From: Streptacidiphilus rugosus AM-16
GTDB taxonomy: Bacteria; Actinomycetota; Actinomycetes; Streptomycetales; Streptomycetaceae
Direction: 5' to 3'
NCBI RefSeq assembly: GCF_000744655.1
Contig: NZ_JQMJ01000004.1
Location: 6,899,698 to 6,963,697, forward strand
Length of the DNA: 64,000 nt
The translations under genes and the position numbers were made by a program. The notes beneath the pieces were generated by a model. That model did no database searches. It was given only the letters and a program-made list of their open reading frames with translations, and had not been told where the DNA came from. Numbering within the stretch: the stretch's first letter is position 1; each line of letters begins with the position of its first letter. Shown one piece after another: positions 1 through 7,875 of the stretch.

Positions 1-421
1 CCGCCGTCTCGTCCCGGCCGACCTTCACCGCGGTGCCGGTGACGATCACCTGCCGGGCGATCGGGTGCCACGGGAAGAGCAGCGCGACGTGCGGGTTGCC
101 CGCCAGCTCGCGGCCCTTGCGGGACTCGTAGTTGGTGTAGAAGGTGAAGCCGCGTTCGTCGTACCCCTTGAGCAGGACCGTACGCAGGCTCGGCCGGCCG
201 GCCTCGTCCACCGTGGAGACGATCATCGCGTTCGGCTCGTCGAGAGCGGCGTGCTGGGCGTCGACGAACCAGCGGGTGAACTGCTGGATCGGGTCCGCGG
301 CGAGTTCCGCCTCCAGCAGGCCGGTGGCCCGGTACTGGCGGCGCATGTCGGCGGGGTCGACCGGACCGACCGGCTGGTCGTGGTCGAGCGGCGCGAGGGG
401 GGCTTGATCCGATGCATGCAC
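1..421 (-). CDS. pdxH: Pyridoxamine 5'-phosphate oxidase, N-terminal part (runs off the window)
   Basis: FMN-dependent oxidase that converts pyridoxine or pyridoxamine 5'-phosphate to pyridoxal phosphate in the cytoplasm. About 140 N-terminal residues are in the window, and the C-terminus lies beyond base 1. The reverse strand reads RRQYRATGLLEAEL, MIVSTVDEAGRPSLRTVLLK, GFTFYTNYESRKGREL and VALLFPWHP, which are hallmark PdxH segments including FMN-contacting Arg and Lys residues. No ATG lies close upstream; I propose the GTG at 421 but the frame is open further back, so the start is uncertain. It is divergent from citrate synthase 2, with a 324-bp shared promoter region holding an 18-bp palindrome. 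Confidence 0.85.
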   Translation of the reverse strand, partial: MHASDQAPLAPLDHDQPVGPVDPADMRRQYRATGLLEAELAADPIQQFTRWFVDAQHAALDEPNAMIVSTVDEAGRPSLRTVLLKGYDERGFTFYTNYESRKGRELAGNPHVALLFPWHPIARQVIVTGTAVKVGRDETA

Positions 422-486
422 GGCGACATCATCCCAGGATCGGCTGAACAGACCGGGAAGCTGATCCGACGAGTAGGTGCGTGGAT

Positions 487-504
487 TCTCTCGACATCGA
501 GAGA
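487..504. promoter_or_regulatory. Perfect 18-bp palindrome between pdxH and citrate synthase 2
   Basis: TCTCTCGA-CA-TCGAGAGA: two perfect 8-bp arms around a 2-bp centre, about 65 bp before the pdxH start and 240 bp before the citrate synthase start. The size and symmetry suit a dimeric repressor. Which regulator binds is not known from the sequence. The rest of 422-745 holds no gene I can support. Confidence 0.5.
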
Positions 505-745
505 GTATCGTTGCGGGGCTCCGGTCGATGACGCCCGGAGGTGACAGATCCTGTGCGAATACGACGCGTGTGCACGGCATCACCGTCGTGGGATCTGGCG
601 CTATGCACCCGGTGCCTGCCAATCTGACACTGCGTGCCACGCGCGCGTCGAACACTTCCGCGCAACCGCGCGGCAACAACAGCAGAGACGACTTGGCCAC
701 ACCCCTAAGTCATCCGCCGATCCGACCGATCAGAGGAGCCGCCTG

Positions 746-1846
746 ATGTCCGACTTCGTACCCGGACTCGAAGGAGTCGTTGCGTTCGAGACGGAGATCG
801 CCGAACCCGACAAGGAGGGCGGCTCCCTCCGCTACCGCGGTGTCGACATCGAGGAGCTGGTCGGGCACGTCTCGTTCGGCAACACCTGGGGCCTGCTGGT
901 CGACGGCAAGTTCAACCCCGGCCTCCCGCCGGCCGAGCCGTTCCCGATCCCGGTCCACTCCGGCGACATCCGCGTCGACGTCCAGTCCGCGCTGGCGATG
1001 CTCGCCCCCGTCTGGGGCCTGCGTCCGCTGCTCGACATCAGCGCCGAGCAGGCGCGCGACGACCTGGCCCGCGCCGCGGTGATGGCGCTCTCCTACGTGG
1101 CGCAGTCCGCGCGTGGCCAGGGCCACCCGATGGTGCCGCAGAGCGAGATCGACAAGGCCGAGACCATCGTCGAGCGCTTCATGATCCGCTGGCGCGGCGA
1201 GCCCGACCCGAAGCACGTCAAGGCGGTCGACGCGTACTGGACCTCCGCGGCGGAGCACGGCATGAACGCCTCCACGTTCACCGCCCGCGTCATCGCCTCG
1301 ACCGGCGCGGACGTCGCGGCCGCGCTGTCCGGCGCGGTGGGCGCGATGTCCGGCCCGCTGCACGGCGGCGCGCCCTCGCGCGTGCTGGGCATGATCGAGG
1401 ACATCGAGCGGAGCGGCGACGCGGTCGCCTACGTCAAGAACGCCCTCGACAAGGGCGAGCGCCTGATGGGCTTCGGCCACCGCGTCTACCGCGCGGAGGA
1501 CCCGCGTGCGCGTGTGCTCCGGCGCACGGCGCAGGAGCTGGACGCTCCTCGCTTCGAGGTGGCCGCGGCGCTGGAGAAGGCCGCGCTGGAGGAGCTGCAC
1601 GCGCGTCGCCCCGACCGCGTCCTCGCCACGAACGTGGAGTTCTGGGCGGCCATCGTCCTTGACTTCGCCGAGGTCCCTGCGCACATGTTCACGTCGATGT
1701 TCACCTGCGCCCGCACGGCGGGCTGGTCGGCGCACATCCTCGAGCAGAAGCGCACGGGCCGCCTGGTGCGCCCCTCTGCGCGCTACATCGGCCCGGGTAC
1801 GCGCAGCGTCTCCGAGGTCGAGGGCTTCGGCGACATCTCGCACTGA
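746..1846 (+). CDS. Citrate synthase 2
   Basis: Condenses acetyl-CoA and oxaloacetate to citrate at the entry to the TCA cycle. The 366-residue protein is shorter than the roughly 430-residue type and matches the streptomycete second citrate synthase. Catalytic and substrate histidines are visible in EHGMNASTF (His171), GPLHGGAP (His206) and MGFGHRVYRAEDPRA (His245). The ATG at 746 follows an AGGAG ribosome site at good spacing. The divergent neighbour pdxH and the downstream serC fit conserved streptomycete gene order. A long tandem hairpin repeat begins 16 bp after the stop. The family is certain; a 2-methylcitrate synthase activity cannot be excluded from sequence. Confidence 0.93.
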   Translation: MSDFVPGLEGVVAFETEIAEPDKEGGSLRYRGVDIEELVGHVSFGNTWGLLVDGKFNPGLPPAEPFPIPVHSGDIRVDVQSALAMLAPVWGLRPLLDISAEQARDDLARAAVMALSYVAQSARGQGHPMVPQSEIDKAETIVERFMIRWRGEPDPKHVKAVDAYWTSAAEHGMNASTFTARVIASTGADVAAALSGAVGAMSGPLHGGAPSRVLGMIEDIERSGDAVAYVKNALDKGERLMGFGHRVYRAEDPRARVLRRTAQELDAPRFEVAAALEKAALEELHARRPDRVLATNVEFWAAIVLDFAEVPAHMFTSMFTCARTAGWSAHILEQKRTGRLVRPSARYIGPGTRSVSEVEGFGDISH

Positions 1847-1862
1847 GCCTTCGGCGGTAGGG

Positions 1863-2210
1863 CCGGTTGCACCTCCAGGGGCGCGAGGAACTGCGCGCCT
1901 CCGGCGCGCGGGCGCGAGGCGTCACGGCAGAGGCCCGGTTGCACCTCAAGGGGCGCGGGGCTGTGCCGATCTGCGCCTCCGGCGCGCGGGCGCGAGGCGT
2001 CACGGCAGAGGCCCGGTTGCACCTCAAGGGGCGCGGGGCTGTGCCGATCTGCGCCTCCGGCGCGCGGGCGCGAGGCGTCACGGCAGAGGCCCGGTTGCAC
2101 CTCAAGGGGCGCGGGGAACTGCGCGACAAGCCACTGACACGCGAATGGTCCTCATCGAGCAGGGCCATCCGCACAGGGTGGTTTCTCGCGCAGTTCCCCG
2201 CGCCCCTTGT
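1863..2210. repeat. Dispersed hairpin repeat, locus 1, with a 72/78/78-bp tandem array
   Basis: Copies of a unit beginning CCGGTTGCACCTC start at 1863, 1935, 2013 and 2091. Two intervals are exactly 78 bp and nearly identical; the first is 72 bp. The last copy runs into a long hairpin whose arms are 2105-2125 and 2187-2207 (GGGGCGCGGGGAACTGCGCG and its complement). Because 78 is a multiple of three, several reading frames stay open across it, but they are repeats of low-complexity Arg/Ala/Gly text and are not genes. The remaining bases to 2392 degenerate into half-copies. Confidence 0.85.
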
Positions 2211-2392
2211 CGTGCCCCGGGCATCGCGCGCACGGATCCCCGCGCCCCGTTGTGGCTGATCATCGCGCGCATGTGGCCCCGGCCTCCGTTGTGGTTGATC
2301 GCCGCGCGCATGCGCCTCCGCGCGCCCCTGACGTGCTGCGACAGCACCATCTCACTCGGCGGACCGCACCGTTCGCCCACCGTTTCAACCGA

Positions 2393-2398
2393 TAGGCT
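2393..2398 (+). promoter_or_regulatory. Leaderless -10 element for serC (TAGGCT)
   Basis: TAGGCT ends 6 nt before the GTG at 2405 and no Shine-Dalgarno is present, so transcription probably starts at the start codon. Confidence 0.55.
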
Positions 2399-2404
2399 TC
2401 CGCC

Positions 2405-3523
2405 GTGGCTGAGATCCAGATCCCCGCTGACATCAGGCCCGCTGACGGCCGTTTCGGCGCAGGTCCGTCCAAGGTTCGCCCGGAGGCGCTCGACGCCCTC
2501 TCCGCGACCGGTAGCTCGCTGCTCGGAACCTCCCACCGCCAAGCCCCGGTCAAGAACCTGGTGAAGCGCGTGCGCGAGGGAATCGGCAGCCTCTTCTCCC
2601 TGCCCGAGGGTTACGAGGTCGTCCTCGGCAACGGCGGGTCCACCGCCTTCTGGGACATCGCGGCCTTCGGGCTCGTCGAGAACAAGTCGCAGCACCTCAA
2701 CTTCGGCGAGTTCTCCTCGAAGTTCGCGGGAAGCGTCAAGGCCGCGCCGTGGCTGGCCGAGCCCACCGTCATCAAGTCCGAGCCCGGCACGCACCCGCTG
2801 CCGCAGGCCGAGGCCGGCGTCGACGTGTACGCGCTGACCCACAACGAGACCTCCACCGGCGTGGCCATGCCGATCCGCCGGGTCGAGGGCGCCGACGAGG
2901 GCGCGCTCGTGCTGGTCGACGCCACCTCCGGGGCCGGCGGTCTGCCGGTGGACATCACCGAGTCGGACGTCTACTACTTCGCGCCGCAGAAGAGCTTCGC
3001 CTCCGAGGGCGGTCTGTGGATCGCGGTCTTCTCCCCCGCCGCGCTGGAGCGCGCCGCGCGGATCGCCGCGAGCGGCCGCTACATCCCGCCGTTCTTCGAC
3101 CTGCCGACGGCCATCGACAACTCGTCCAAGGACCAGACGTACAACACCCCGTCCATCTCCACGCTGTTCCTGCTCGCGGACCAGCTGGACTGGATGAACG
3201 GCAACGGCGGCCTGTCCTTCACCACCGGCCGCACCGCGGACTCCTCCTCGCGCCTGTACACCTGGGCGGAGAAGTCCTCCTACGCCACGCCGTTCGTGAC
3301 CAACCCGGCCGAGCGTTCGCAGGTCATCGGCACCATCGACTTCGACGACTCGATCGACGCCGCGGCGATCGCCAAGGTGCTGCGCGCCAACGGCATCGTC
3401 GACACCGAGCCCTACCGCAAGCTCGGCCGCAACCAGCTGCGCGTGGCGATGTTCCCGGCGATCGAGCCGGCCGACGTCGAGGCGCTGACCGCCTGCATCG
3501 ACCACGTCGTCGAGAAGCTCTAG
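2405..3523 (+). CDS. serC: Phosphoserine aminotransferase
   Basis: PLP-dependent transaminase that makes 3-phosphoserine from 3-phosphohydroxypyruvate and glutamate, the second step of serine synthesis. The 372-residue length is normal for the actinobacterial family. The PLP lysine is Lys196 in FAPQKSFASEGG, and the phosphate-binding GNGGSTAFWD (75-84) and HNETSTG (146-152) are present. The GTG start at 2405 is supported by a TAGGCT hexamer 6 nt upstream and the absence of a ribosome site, suggesting a leaderless message. A strong stem-loop terminator follows. It stands alone as a transcription unit after the repeat region. Confidence 0.93.
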   Translation: MAEIQIPADIRPADGRFGAGPSKVRPEALDALSATGSSLLGTSHRQAPVKNLVKRVREGIGSLFSLPEGYEVVLGNGGSTAFWDIAAFGLVENKSQHLNFGEFSSKFAGSVKAAPWLAEPTVIKSEPGTHPLPQAEAGVDVYALTHNETSTGVAMPIRRVEGADEGALVLVDATSGAGGLPVDITESDVYYFAPQKSFASEGGLWIAVFSPAALERAARIAASGRYIPPFFDLPTAIDNSSKDQTYNTPSISTLFLLADQLDWMNGNGGLSFTTGRTADSSSRLYTWAEKSSYATPFVTNPAERSQVIGTIDFDDSIDAAAIAKVLRANGIVDTEPYRKLGRNQLRVAMFPAIEPADVEALTACIDHVVEKL

Positions 3524-3543
3524 TCGCCGACATGCAGACATGA

Positions 3544-3576
3544 GGAAGGGCCCGGCCTCTCGGCCGGGCCCTTTCC
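3544..3576. terminator. Stem-loop terminator after serC
   Basis: A 12-bp perfect stem (AAGGGCCCGGCC / GGCCGGGCCCTT, extended by a G-T and a G-C pair) with a TCTC loop. It sits 20 bp after serC and 12 bp before the 3' end of the convergent secreted-protein gene, so it can serve both. Confidence 0.85.
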
Positions 3577-3588
3577 TGCATCGGAAGG

Positions 3589-4161
3589 TCAGTGCTGCAC
3601 GACCGGCAGCGGAAGGCTGAGGCCGAGGCCCGCGACCGTCTGGGTGACGACGGCCAACAGGTCGGTGACCGTGGCGGTGAGCGCCGCAAGGACCTTCGCC
3701 GGGTCGAGTGAGGTGATCGCCGCGACCAGCGCGGTGGCGTCGCCCTGCAGCTTGGTCAGCGCGTCGCCGAGCGGGTTGGGCACCGGGATCGGCAGCGGCG
3801 GCAGGTCGGCCGAAGCGCCCGACGTCTTGCCGGTGACCGGCAGGGGCGGCGCGGGGAGCGACGACTTGAGCGTCGCGATCGCAGCCGTGAGCTTGTCCTG
3901 CACCGCCTGCAGGTCGGTCGGACTGGGGGCGGGCTTCGCCGAGGCCATCGCGGTGAGCTGGCCGATCAACGACTGCACGGCGCCGAGATTGCCGAGCACG
4001 GTGAGCGCGGTCGACGGATCCGCGGCGGGCACGAGTCCCTTCTGGACGACTCCGCCGCCGGGTCGGGGGGCCGCTACCGCGGTCGCGGCAAGACTTCCGC
4101 TCGCCACGGTGGCGGCAAGGGCTATACCGGCGATGACAGAGTGGGTACGACTGACACGCAT
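3589..4161 (-). CDS. Secreted Ala/Leu/Pro-rich protein of unknown function
   Basis: I do not recognise a catalytic family. The 190-residue product starts MRVSRTHSVIAGIALAATV and has a typical Sec signal peptide ending near ATAVAAP (about residues 1-30). The mature part is Ala-, Leu- and Pro-rich with helical heptad-like stretches (for example TALTVLGNLGAVQSLIGQL) and ends LPLPVVQH; no cysteines or repeat domains are seen. The ATG at 4161 is preferred over an in-frame start 69 bp upstream because GAGGG lies at workable spacing and the signal peptide then begins properly. It is convergent with serC. A secreted structural or cell-wall-associated role is only inference. Confidence 0.75.
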   Translation of the reverse strand: MRVSRTHSVIAGIALAATVASGSLAATAVAAPRPGGGVVQKGLVPAADPSTALTVLGNLGAVQSLIGQLTAMASAKPAPSPTDLQAVQDKLTAAIATLKSSLPAPPLPVTGKTSGASADLPPLPIPVPNPLGDALTKLQGDATALVAAITSLDPAKVLAALTATVTDLLAVVTQTVAGLGLSLPLPVVQH

Positions 4162-4248
4162 GAGCTGGGGTCCCTCACTTCCGGGTTGGTAGGACTCGCC
4201 CACCGTGACCCGGGAGATCACTGACCGCAACCTGAAGACTCCGAACGG

Positions 4249-4335
4249 TTACCGCACGAGCGCGCCGATCACGACGGCGACCAGGAGCAGCACCAGCGCA
4301 CCGGAGACGATACGACCACGGGTTTTCGGATCCAC
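4249..4335 (-). CDS. 28-residue single-pass membrane peptide
   Basis: A very short frame, GTG at 4333-4335 to TAA at 4249-4251. The product begins MDPKTRGRIVSGALVLLL and continues as an almost pure Val/Leu/Ile/Ala helix to a final LVR, so it is a basic-in, single transmembrane segment. It starts only 10 nt after the LacI-family stop codon, and AAGATAGG at the end of that gene can act as ribosome site, so translation is probably coupled. Similar tiny conserved membrane peptides exist in streptomycetes. Function unknown; it could be a regulatory membrane peptide of the lacI transcript. Confidence 0.6.
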   Translation of the reverse strand: MDPKTRGRIVSGALVLLLVAVVIGALVR

Positions 4336-4345
4336 GCGGACCAGC

Positions 4346-5398
4346 CTATCTTTCGGGGTCAGGCGCGGTGGAACCGCGCACGATCAGGGCCGTGGGCAGG
4401 GGGTCCGGCGCGGGCCCGACCCGGTCCGCGCCGGCGGCCGTGTCGATGTCCGCGTCGCCGGCCGCGCCGATGGCGGCGAGCAGCCGCACGCCGGCCGCGC
4501 CGAGGCGTTCGCCCGGCAGGTCCACGGTGGTCAGCGCCGGCGCGAAGAGCGCCGCGGCGACGATGTTGTCGATGCCGACGACGGAGAGCTCGTCGGGGAT
4601 GCGCAGGCCCAGCTCGGCGGCGACGTGGTAGACGCCCGCGGCCACGACGTCGTCGTCGCAGACCACCGCCCGTGGACGGTCCTGCGGTGCGCCGGACGCC
4701 AGCAGTGTCCGCGCGGCGGCGCGGGCGGCCTCCAGGCCGCCGTTCACCGAGACGCCGACCTCCACGACCTCCGCGCCCTCGGCCGCCGCCTCGAAGCCCG
4801 CCTGACGGGCCCGGAAGGTGTGCGCGGACTCGACCGAGCGCAGATGGCCCAGCCGGGTGTGCCCGAGCGCCCGCAGATGCGTGACGGCGGCGGCCATGCC
4901 GCCGCCGACGTCGAGCTCCTGGATCCGTCGGCGCGGGTGCCCGGCGGCGAGCGCGGGGTCGGCGTCGAGGAAGACCGTGGGGAGGGCGTCGGGCAGGTCG
5001 TCACCCAGCTGGCCGTCGTCGGGCGAGCAGATCAGCAGCCCGTCGTACTGTCCGCTGCGCGCGGCGCGGGCGAGCGTGGCGTGGTCCCACCCCGAGGAGA
5101 CGACGACGGCGAGCCCGTCCCGCTCCGCCTCCGCCTGCGCGCCCGCCAGAACTCGGGCGAAGAAGGGGCCGAGGATGTTCGGCACGGCGAGCAGCAGCAG
5201 GCCGGTCCGGCCCAGTCGCAGCTGTCTTCCGGCCGCCTGCGGCGCGTAGCCGAGCTCCGCGGCGGCTGCCAGCACGCGCTCCCGCGTCGGTCCGGACACC
5301 CGGTGCGCCGCCGCCCCCGAGAACACCAGCGACACCGTCGCCTGCGACACCCCGGCCACCCTGGCGACATCCTTGCCCGTCGGCCGACCGGTCACCAC
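4346..5398 (-). CDS. LacI-family transcriptional regulator
   Basis: A 350-residue repressor of the LacI/GalR type. The N-terminal helix-turn-helix reads GKDVARVAGVSQATVSLVF (about 8-26), followed by the hinge-helix segment LAAAAELGYAPQAAGRQL. The periplasmic-binding-like effector domain starts at GLLLLAVPNILGPFFARVL and contains AVVCDDDVVAAGVYHVAAELG and the usual late-domain SVVGIDN. The start is a GTG at 5398 behind AAAGGTGA. No sugar gene adjoins it, so its ligand and target are unknown; with no close divergent partner it may act at a distance. The 28-residue membrane peptide follows directly. Confidence 0.9.
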   Translation of the reverse strand: MVTGRPTGKDVARVAGVSQATVSLVFSGAAAHRVSGPTRERVLAAAAELGYAPQAAGRQLRLGRTGLLLLAVPNILGPFFARVLAGAQAEAERDGLAVVVSSGWDHATLARAARSGQYDGLLICSPDDGQLGDDLPDALPTVFLDADPALAAGHPRRRIQELDVGGGMAAAVTHLRALGHTRLGHLRSVESAHTFRARQAGFEAAAEGAEVVEVGVSVNGGLEAARAAARTLLASGAPQDRPRAVVCDDDVVAAGVYHVAAELGLRIPDELSVVGIDNIVAAALFAPALTTVDLPGERLGAAGVRLLAAIGAAGDADIDTAAGADRVGPAPDPLPTALIVRGSTAPDPER

Positions 5399-5419
5399 GA
5401 GTCACCTTTCGACGAAGGG

Positions 5420-5660
5420 CTGGTTGCACCCGCCAGGGGCGCGGGACTTCTGCAGGCGATGAACCACGCACCGACCCGGGGCCGCGAGGAACTGCGCGCC
5501 TCGGCGCGCGGGCGCGGCACCATGGAACAAAAGGGCCGCCTGCACCATCCAGGGGCGCGGGGAGCTGCGCGACAAGCCACTGAGGTGGTGAGTCGCCGAA
5601 CGCGCAGGGCCGTCCGCACAGGGTGGTTGCTCGCGCAGTTCCCCGCGCCCCTGGGGGCGC
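5420..5660. repeat. Dispersed hairpin repeat, locus 2
   Basis: The same family as locus 1, between DUF4229 and lacI (both minus strand). The main hairpin spans 5551-5652 with arms AGGGGCGCGGGGAGCTGCGC and its near-perfect complement. An upstream degenerate copy (5420-5520) carries the accessory stem CGCGCC-TC-GGCGCG. It begins 10 bp after the DUF4229 stop. Confidence 0.8.
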
Positions 5661-5661
5661 G

Positions 5662-5991
5662 TCAGCGCTCGGCGCGGACCGCGTCGTCGAGGGCGTCCTC
5701 CGCCGCGTTCTGCGCGGCGATGCGGCCGCTCATCGTCTGCTTGTCGGCCCTGCGGCGGTCCAGCCCCGTGCTGATCTGCTCCGACATCGCGTCCCGCTGC
5801 TTGCTCAGCACGACGTAGCTGATCGGCGCCGACACCAGGCCGGCGATGATCAGCAGCTCGAAGACGCCGGACGCGCCCCGCACCGGCAGCACGCCGGTGC
5901 GGGCCAGCACCAGCGCGACCAGGAACGTGGCCAGGAAGATGCTCGCGCGCATCGCGGAGTAGCGGAGCGTGGCGTGTGACTTGGAGCTCAC
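5662..5991 (-). CDS. DUF4229 membrane protein
   Basis: A 109-residue integral membrane protein. Two hydrophobic segments, about residues 17-33 (FLATFLVALVLARTGVL) and 42-62 (GVFELLIIAGLVSAPISYVVL), are followed by a charged cytoplasmic tail rich in Asp, Arg and Ala. This layout matches the DUF4229 family, which in streptomycetes sits beside the futalosine menaquinone genes. It lies downstream of mqnE and the GNAT gene on the same strand, 91 bp on. The start is GTG at 5991; an internal ATG at 5952 would remove 13 residues. Function unknown; association with menaquinone synthesis is positional only. Confidence 0.8.
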   Translation of the reverse strand: MSSKSHATLRYSAMRASIFLATFLVALVLARTGVLPVRGASGVFELLIIAGLVSAPISYVVLSKQRDAMSEQISTGLDRRRADKQTMSGRIAAQNAAEDALDDAVRAER

Positions 5992-6082
5992 GGCGGGTTT
6001 CTCTTTCCCAGGTCGCGGAGAACGAACGACTCGTCCAGTGAAGCACGCCCACAGGGGCGATCTTCACCGGGTCGGCGGAGCC

Positions 6083-6607
6083 TCAGCGAAGCTCCAGCCA
6101 CATGAAGACCTCGTCTCGGTCGTCGTCGGGCGCGACCCGGATGACTCCCGGGATCCGCCCGACCTCCTTGTAGCCGCAGCGCTCGTAGAAGCGTTCGAGC
6201 CCCAGCCCGCCCCTGCAGGTGAGCCGGAGGCCGGCGAGGCCCCAGGCGCGGGCGACGTCCTCCGCCTCGGCCAGCAGGGCGGCGCCGTGGCCGCGGCCCT
6301 GGAAGTCCGGGTGGACGACGACGCGCTTGAGGGTGCGCCAGTGGTCCATCAGCTCGAAGCGCTGGTCCTCGAAGAAGAGGAAGCCGGCCAGACGGCCGGT
6401 CTCCTCGTCGTGGGCCGTCAGCATCCGGTCCGGCCCCTCGGCCGCCCCGGCGAAGGCCCGCGCCGCGGTCGGGCGGACCTGCTCCGGCGTGACCGGCGCG
6501 ACGAAGCCGATCGCCCCGCCGGCGTTCGTGGCGTCGGCCCAGAGGGCGACCGCCGCGTCGCGGAGCTCAGGGGTCAGCTCGGGGTCGAGGGTGAACCGCA
6601 GCGCCAT
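6083..6607 (-). CDS. GNAT-family N-acetyltransferase
   Basis: A 174-residue acetyl-CoA-dependent acetyltransferase. The acetyl-CoA loop is LKRVVVHPDFQGRGHGAALL (Q/RxxGxG/A type), followed by the C-terminal FYERCGYKEVGRI. It starts 6 nt after mqnE on the same strand, so it is very likely co-transcribed with it. Its substrate is unknown; the pairing with mqnE is a conserved streptomycete arrangement, but no menaquinone step calls for an acetyl transfer. Confidence 0.88.
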   Translation of the reverse strand: MALRFTLDPELTPELRDAAVALWADATNAGGAIGFVAPVTPEQVRPTAARAFAGAAEGPDRMLTAHDEETGRLAGFLFFEDQRFELMDHWRTLKRVVVHPDFQGRGHGAALLAEAEDVARAWGLAGLRLTCRGGLGLERFYERCGYKEVGRIPGVIRVAPDDDRDEVFMWLELR

Positions 6608-6613
6608 GGACCG

Positions 6614-7777
6614 TCAGAACCTCATCGCCTGCGGGACCTCGCGCCGGGACGCGTCCGGACCGTCGTACTCGCGGATGGTCTCGTAGCGGGTGTTCCGCTC
6701 GACCGGGCGGAAGCCCGCGTCGCGGATGAGGTCGAGCAGGTCGTCGCGGGTGAGCTTGTTCGGCGTTCCGAAGCCGTCCGCGTCGTGGGTGATCTTGTAC
6801 TCGACGACCGAGCCGTCCATGTCGTCCGCGCCGTGGTTCAGCATCAGCTGGGCGCCGGCCAGGCCGTGCATCACCCAGAAGACCTTGACGTGCGGGACGT
6901 TGTCGAAGAGCAGCCGGGAGACGGCGAAGGTGCGGATCATGTCCGCGCCGGTGGCCATGGTGGTGCGCGCCTGCAGCGTGTTGCGGATCTTGCCGTCGCG
7001 CGAGTCGTGGAAGTCGTGCTGGTAGCGCAGCGGGATGAAGACCTGGAAGCCGCCGGTCTCGTCCTGCAGCTCACGCAGCCGCAGCACGTGGTCGACCCGG
7101 TGGCGGGGCTCCTCGATGTGGCCGTAGAGCATCGTCGCCGGAGTCTTCAGCCCCTTGGAGTGCGCCAGGCGGTGGATCCGCGACCAGTCCTCCCAGTGGG
7201 TGTCGTGGTCGACGATGTGCTGGCGGATCTCCCAGTCGAAGATCTCCGCGCCGCCGCCGGTCAGCGACTCCAGGCCGGCGTCGATCAGCTCGTCCAGGAT
7301 GTCCGAGGCGGACAGGCCGGAGATCTTCTCGAAGTGGTGGATCTCGGTGGCCGTGAAGCACTTGAGCGCGACGTTCGGCAGCGCCTCCTTGAGAGCGCGC
7401 AGCGAACGCGGGTAGTAGCGCCAGGGCAGCGTGGGGTGCAGGCCGTTGACGATGTGCAGCTCGGTGAGCTGGTCGGTCTCCATCGCCTTGGCGAGCTTGA
7501 CCGCCTCCTCGATGCGCATCGTGTAGGCGTCCTTCTCACCCGGCTTCCGCTGGAAGCTGCAGTAGGCGCAGGAGGCGGTGCAGACGTTGGTCATGTTGAG
7601 GTGGCGGTTCACGTTGAAGTGGACGACGTCACCGTTCTTCTGCGTCCGCACGTGGTGGGCGAGACCGCCCAGCCAGGCCAGGTCGTCGGTCTCGTAGAGG
7701 GCGACGCCGTCCTCCCGGCTGAGCCGCTCCCCGGCGTAGACCTTCGCCTCCAGCTCGCGCTTGAGCCCTGCGTCCAT
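6614..7777 (-). CDS. mqnE: Aminofutalosine synthase (radical SAM)
   Basis: Joins 3-(1-carboxyvinyloxy)benzoate with SAM to form aminodeoxyfutalosine in the futalosine route to menaquinone. The 387-residue product has the radical-SAM cluster NVCTASCAYCSF (Cys66, Cys70, Cys73), then typical MqnE text (HIVNGLHPTLPWRYYP, GGGAEIFDWEIRQHI, TPATMLYGHIEEPRHRVDH). The frame is open far upstream, but the ATG at 7777 fits the family N-terminus and follows GGAGG. A TAGGCT promoter hexamer lies at 7819-7824, about 40 nt before the start. The GNAT gene follows closely. Related MqnC has different flanking motifs, so I favour MqnE. Confidence 0.93.
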   Translation of the reverse strand: MDAGLKRELEAKVYAGERLSREDGVALYETDDLAWLGGLAHHVRTQKNGDVVHFNVNRHLNMTNVCTASCAYCSFQRKPGEKDAYTMRIEEAVKLAKAMETDQLTELHIVNGLHPTLPWRYYPRSLRALKEALPNVALKCFTATEIHHFEKISGLSASDILDELIDAGLESLTGGGAEIFDWEIRQHIVDHDTHWEDWSRIHRLAHSKGLKTPATMLYGHIEEPRHRVDHVLRLRELQDETGGFQVFIPLRYQHDFHDSRDGKIRNTLQARTTMATGADMIRTFAVSRLLFDNVPHVKVFWVMHGLAGAQLMLNHGADDMDGSVVEYKITHDADGFGTPNKLTRDDLLDLIRDAGFRPVERNTRYETIREYDGPDASRREVPQAMRF

Positions 7778-7818
7778 GCGCGTCCCGCCTCCATCAGCCA
7801 CCAGAACAATCCCGAACG

Positions 7819-7824
7819 AGCCTA
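7819..7824 (-). promoter_or_regulatory. -10 element of the mqnE transcript (TAGGCT)
   Basis: TAGGCT on the minus strand would give a start about 35 nt before the mqnE ATG, leaving room for its GGAGG ribosome site. A short relic of the hairpin-repeat family (GTTGCAC..., 7843-7870) lies just behind it. Confidence 0.4.
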
Positions 7825-7875
7825 CGCCCCCGGCCCCTCGTTCAGTTGCACGGCCCTCGGGGGCGCGCCCTCGAG

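Noticed and set aside
710..1843. Long open frame antisense to citrate synthase 2
   Set aside because: Arg/Val/Asp-rich text without domains. It mirrors the third-position GC bias of the real gene; similar mirrors exist opposite serC, XPB, the HelD-like gene and groEL.
1867..2259. Open frames with 26-residue repeats across the tandem array
   Set aside because: They arise because the 78-bp unit is a multiple of three. Frames are open in more than one register and on both strands, and no start signal is present.
7843..7870. Ninth copy of the hairpin repeat
   Set aside because: Only the GTTGCAC edge and a GGGGGCGCG remnant remain, too little to count as a copy.
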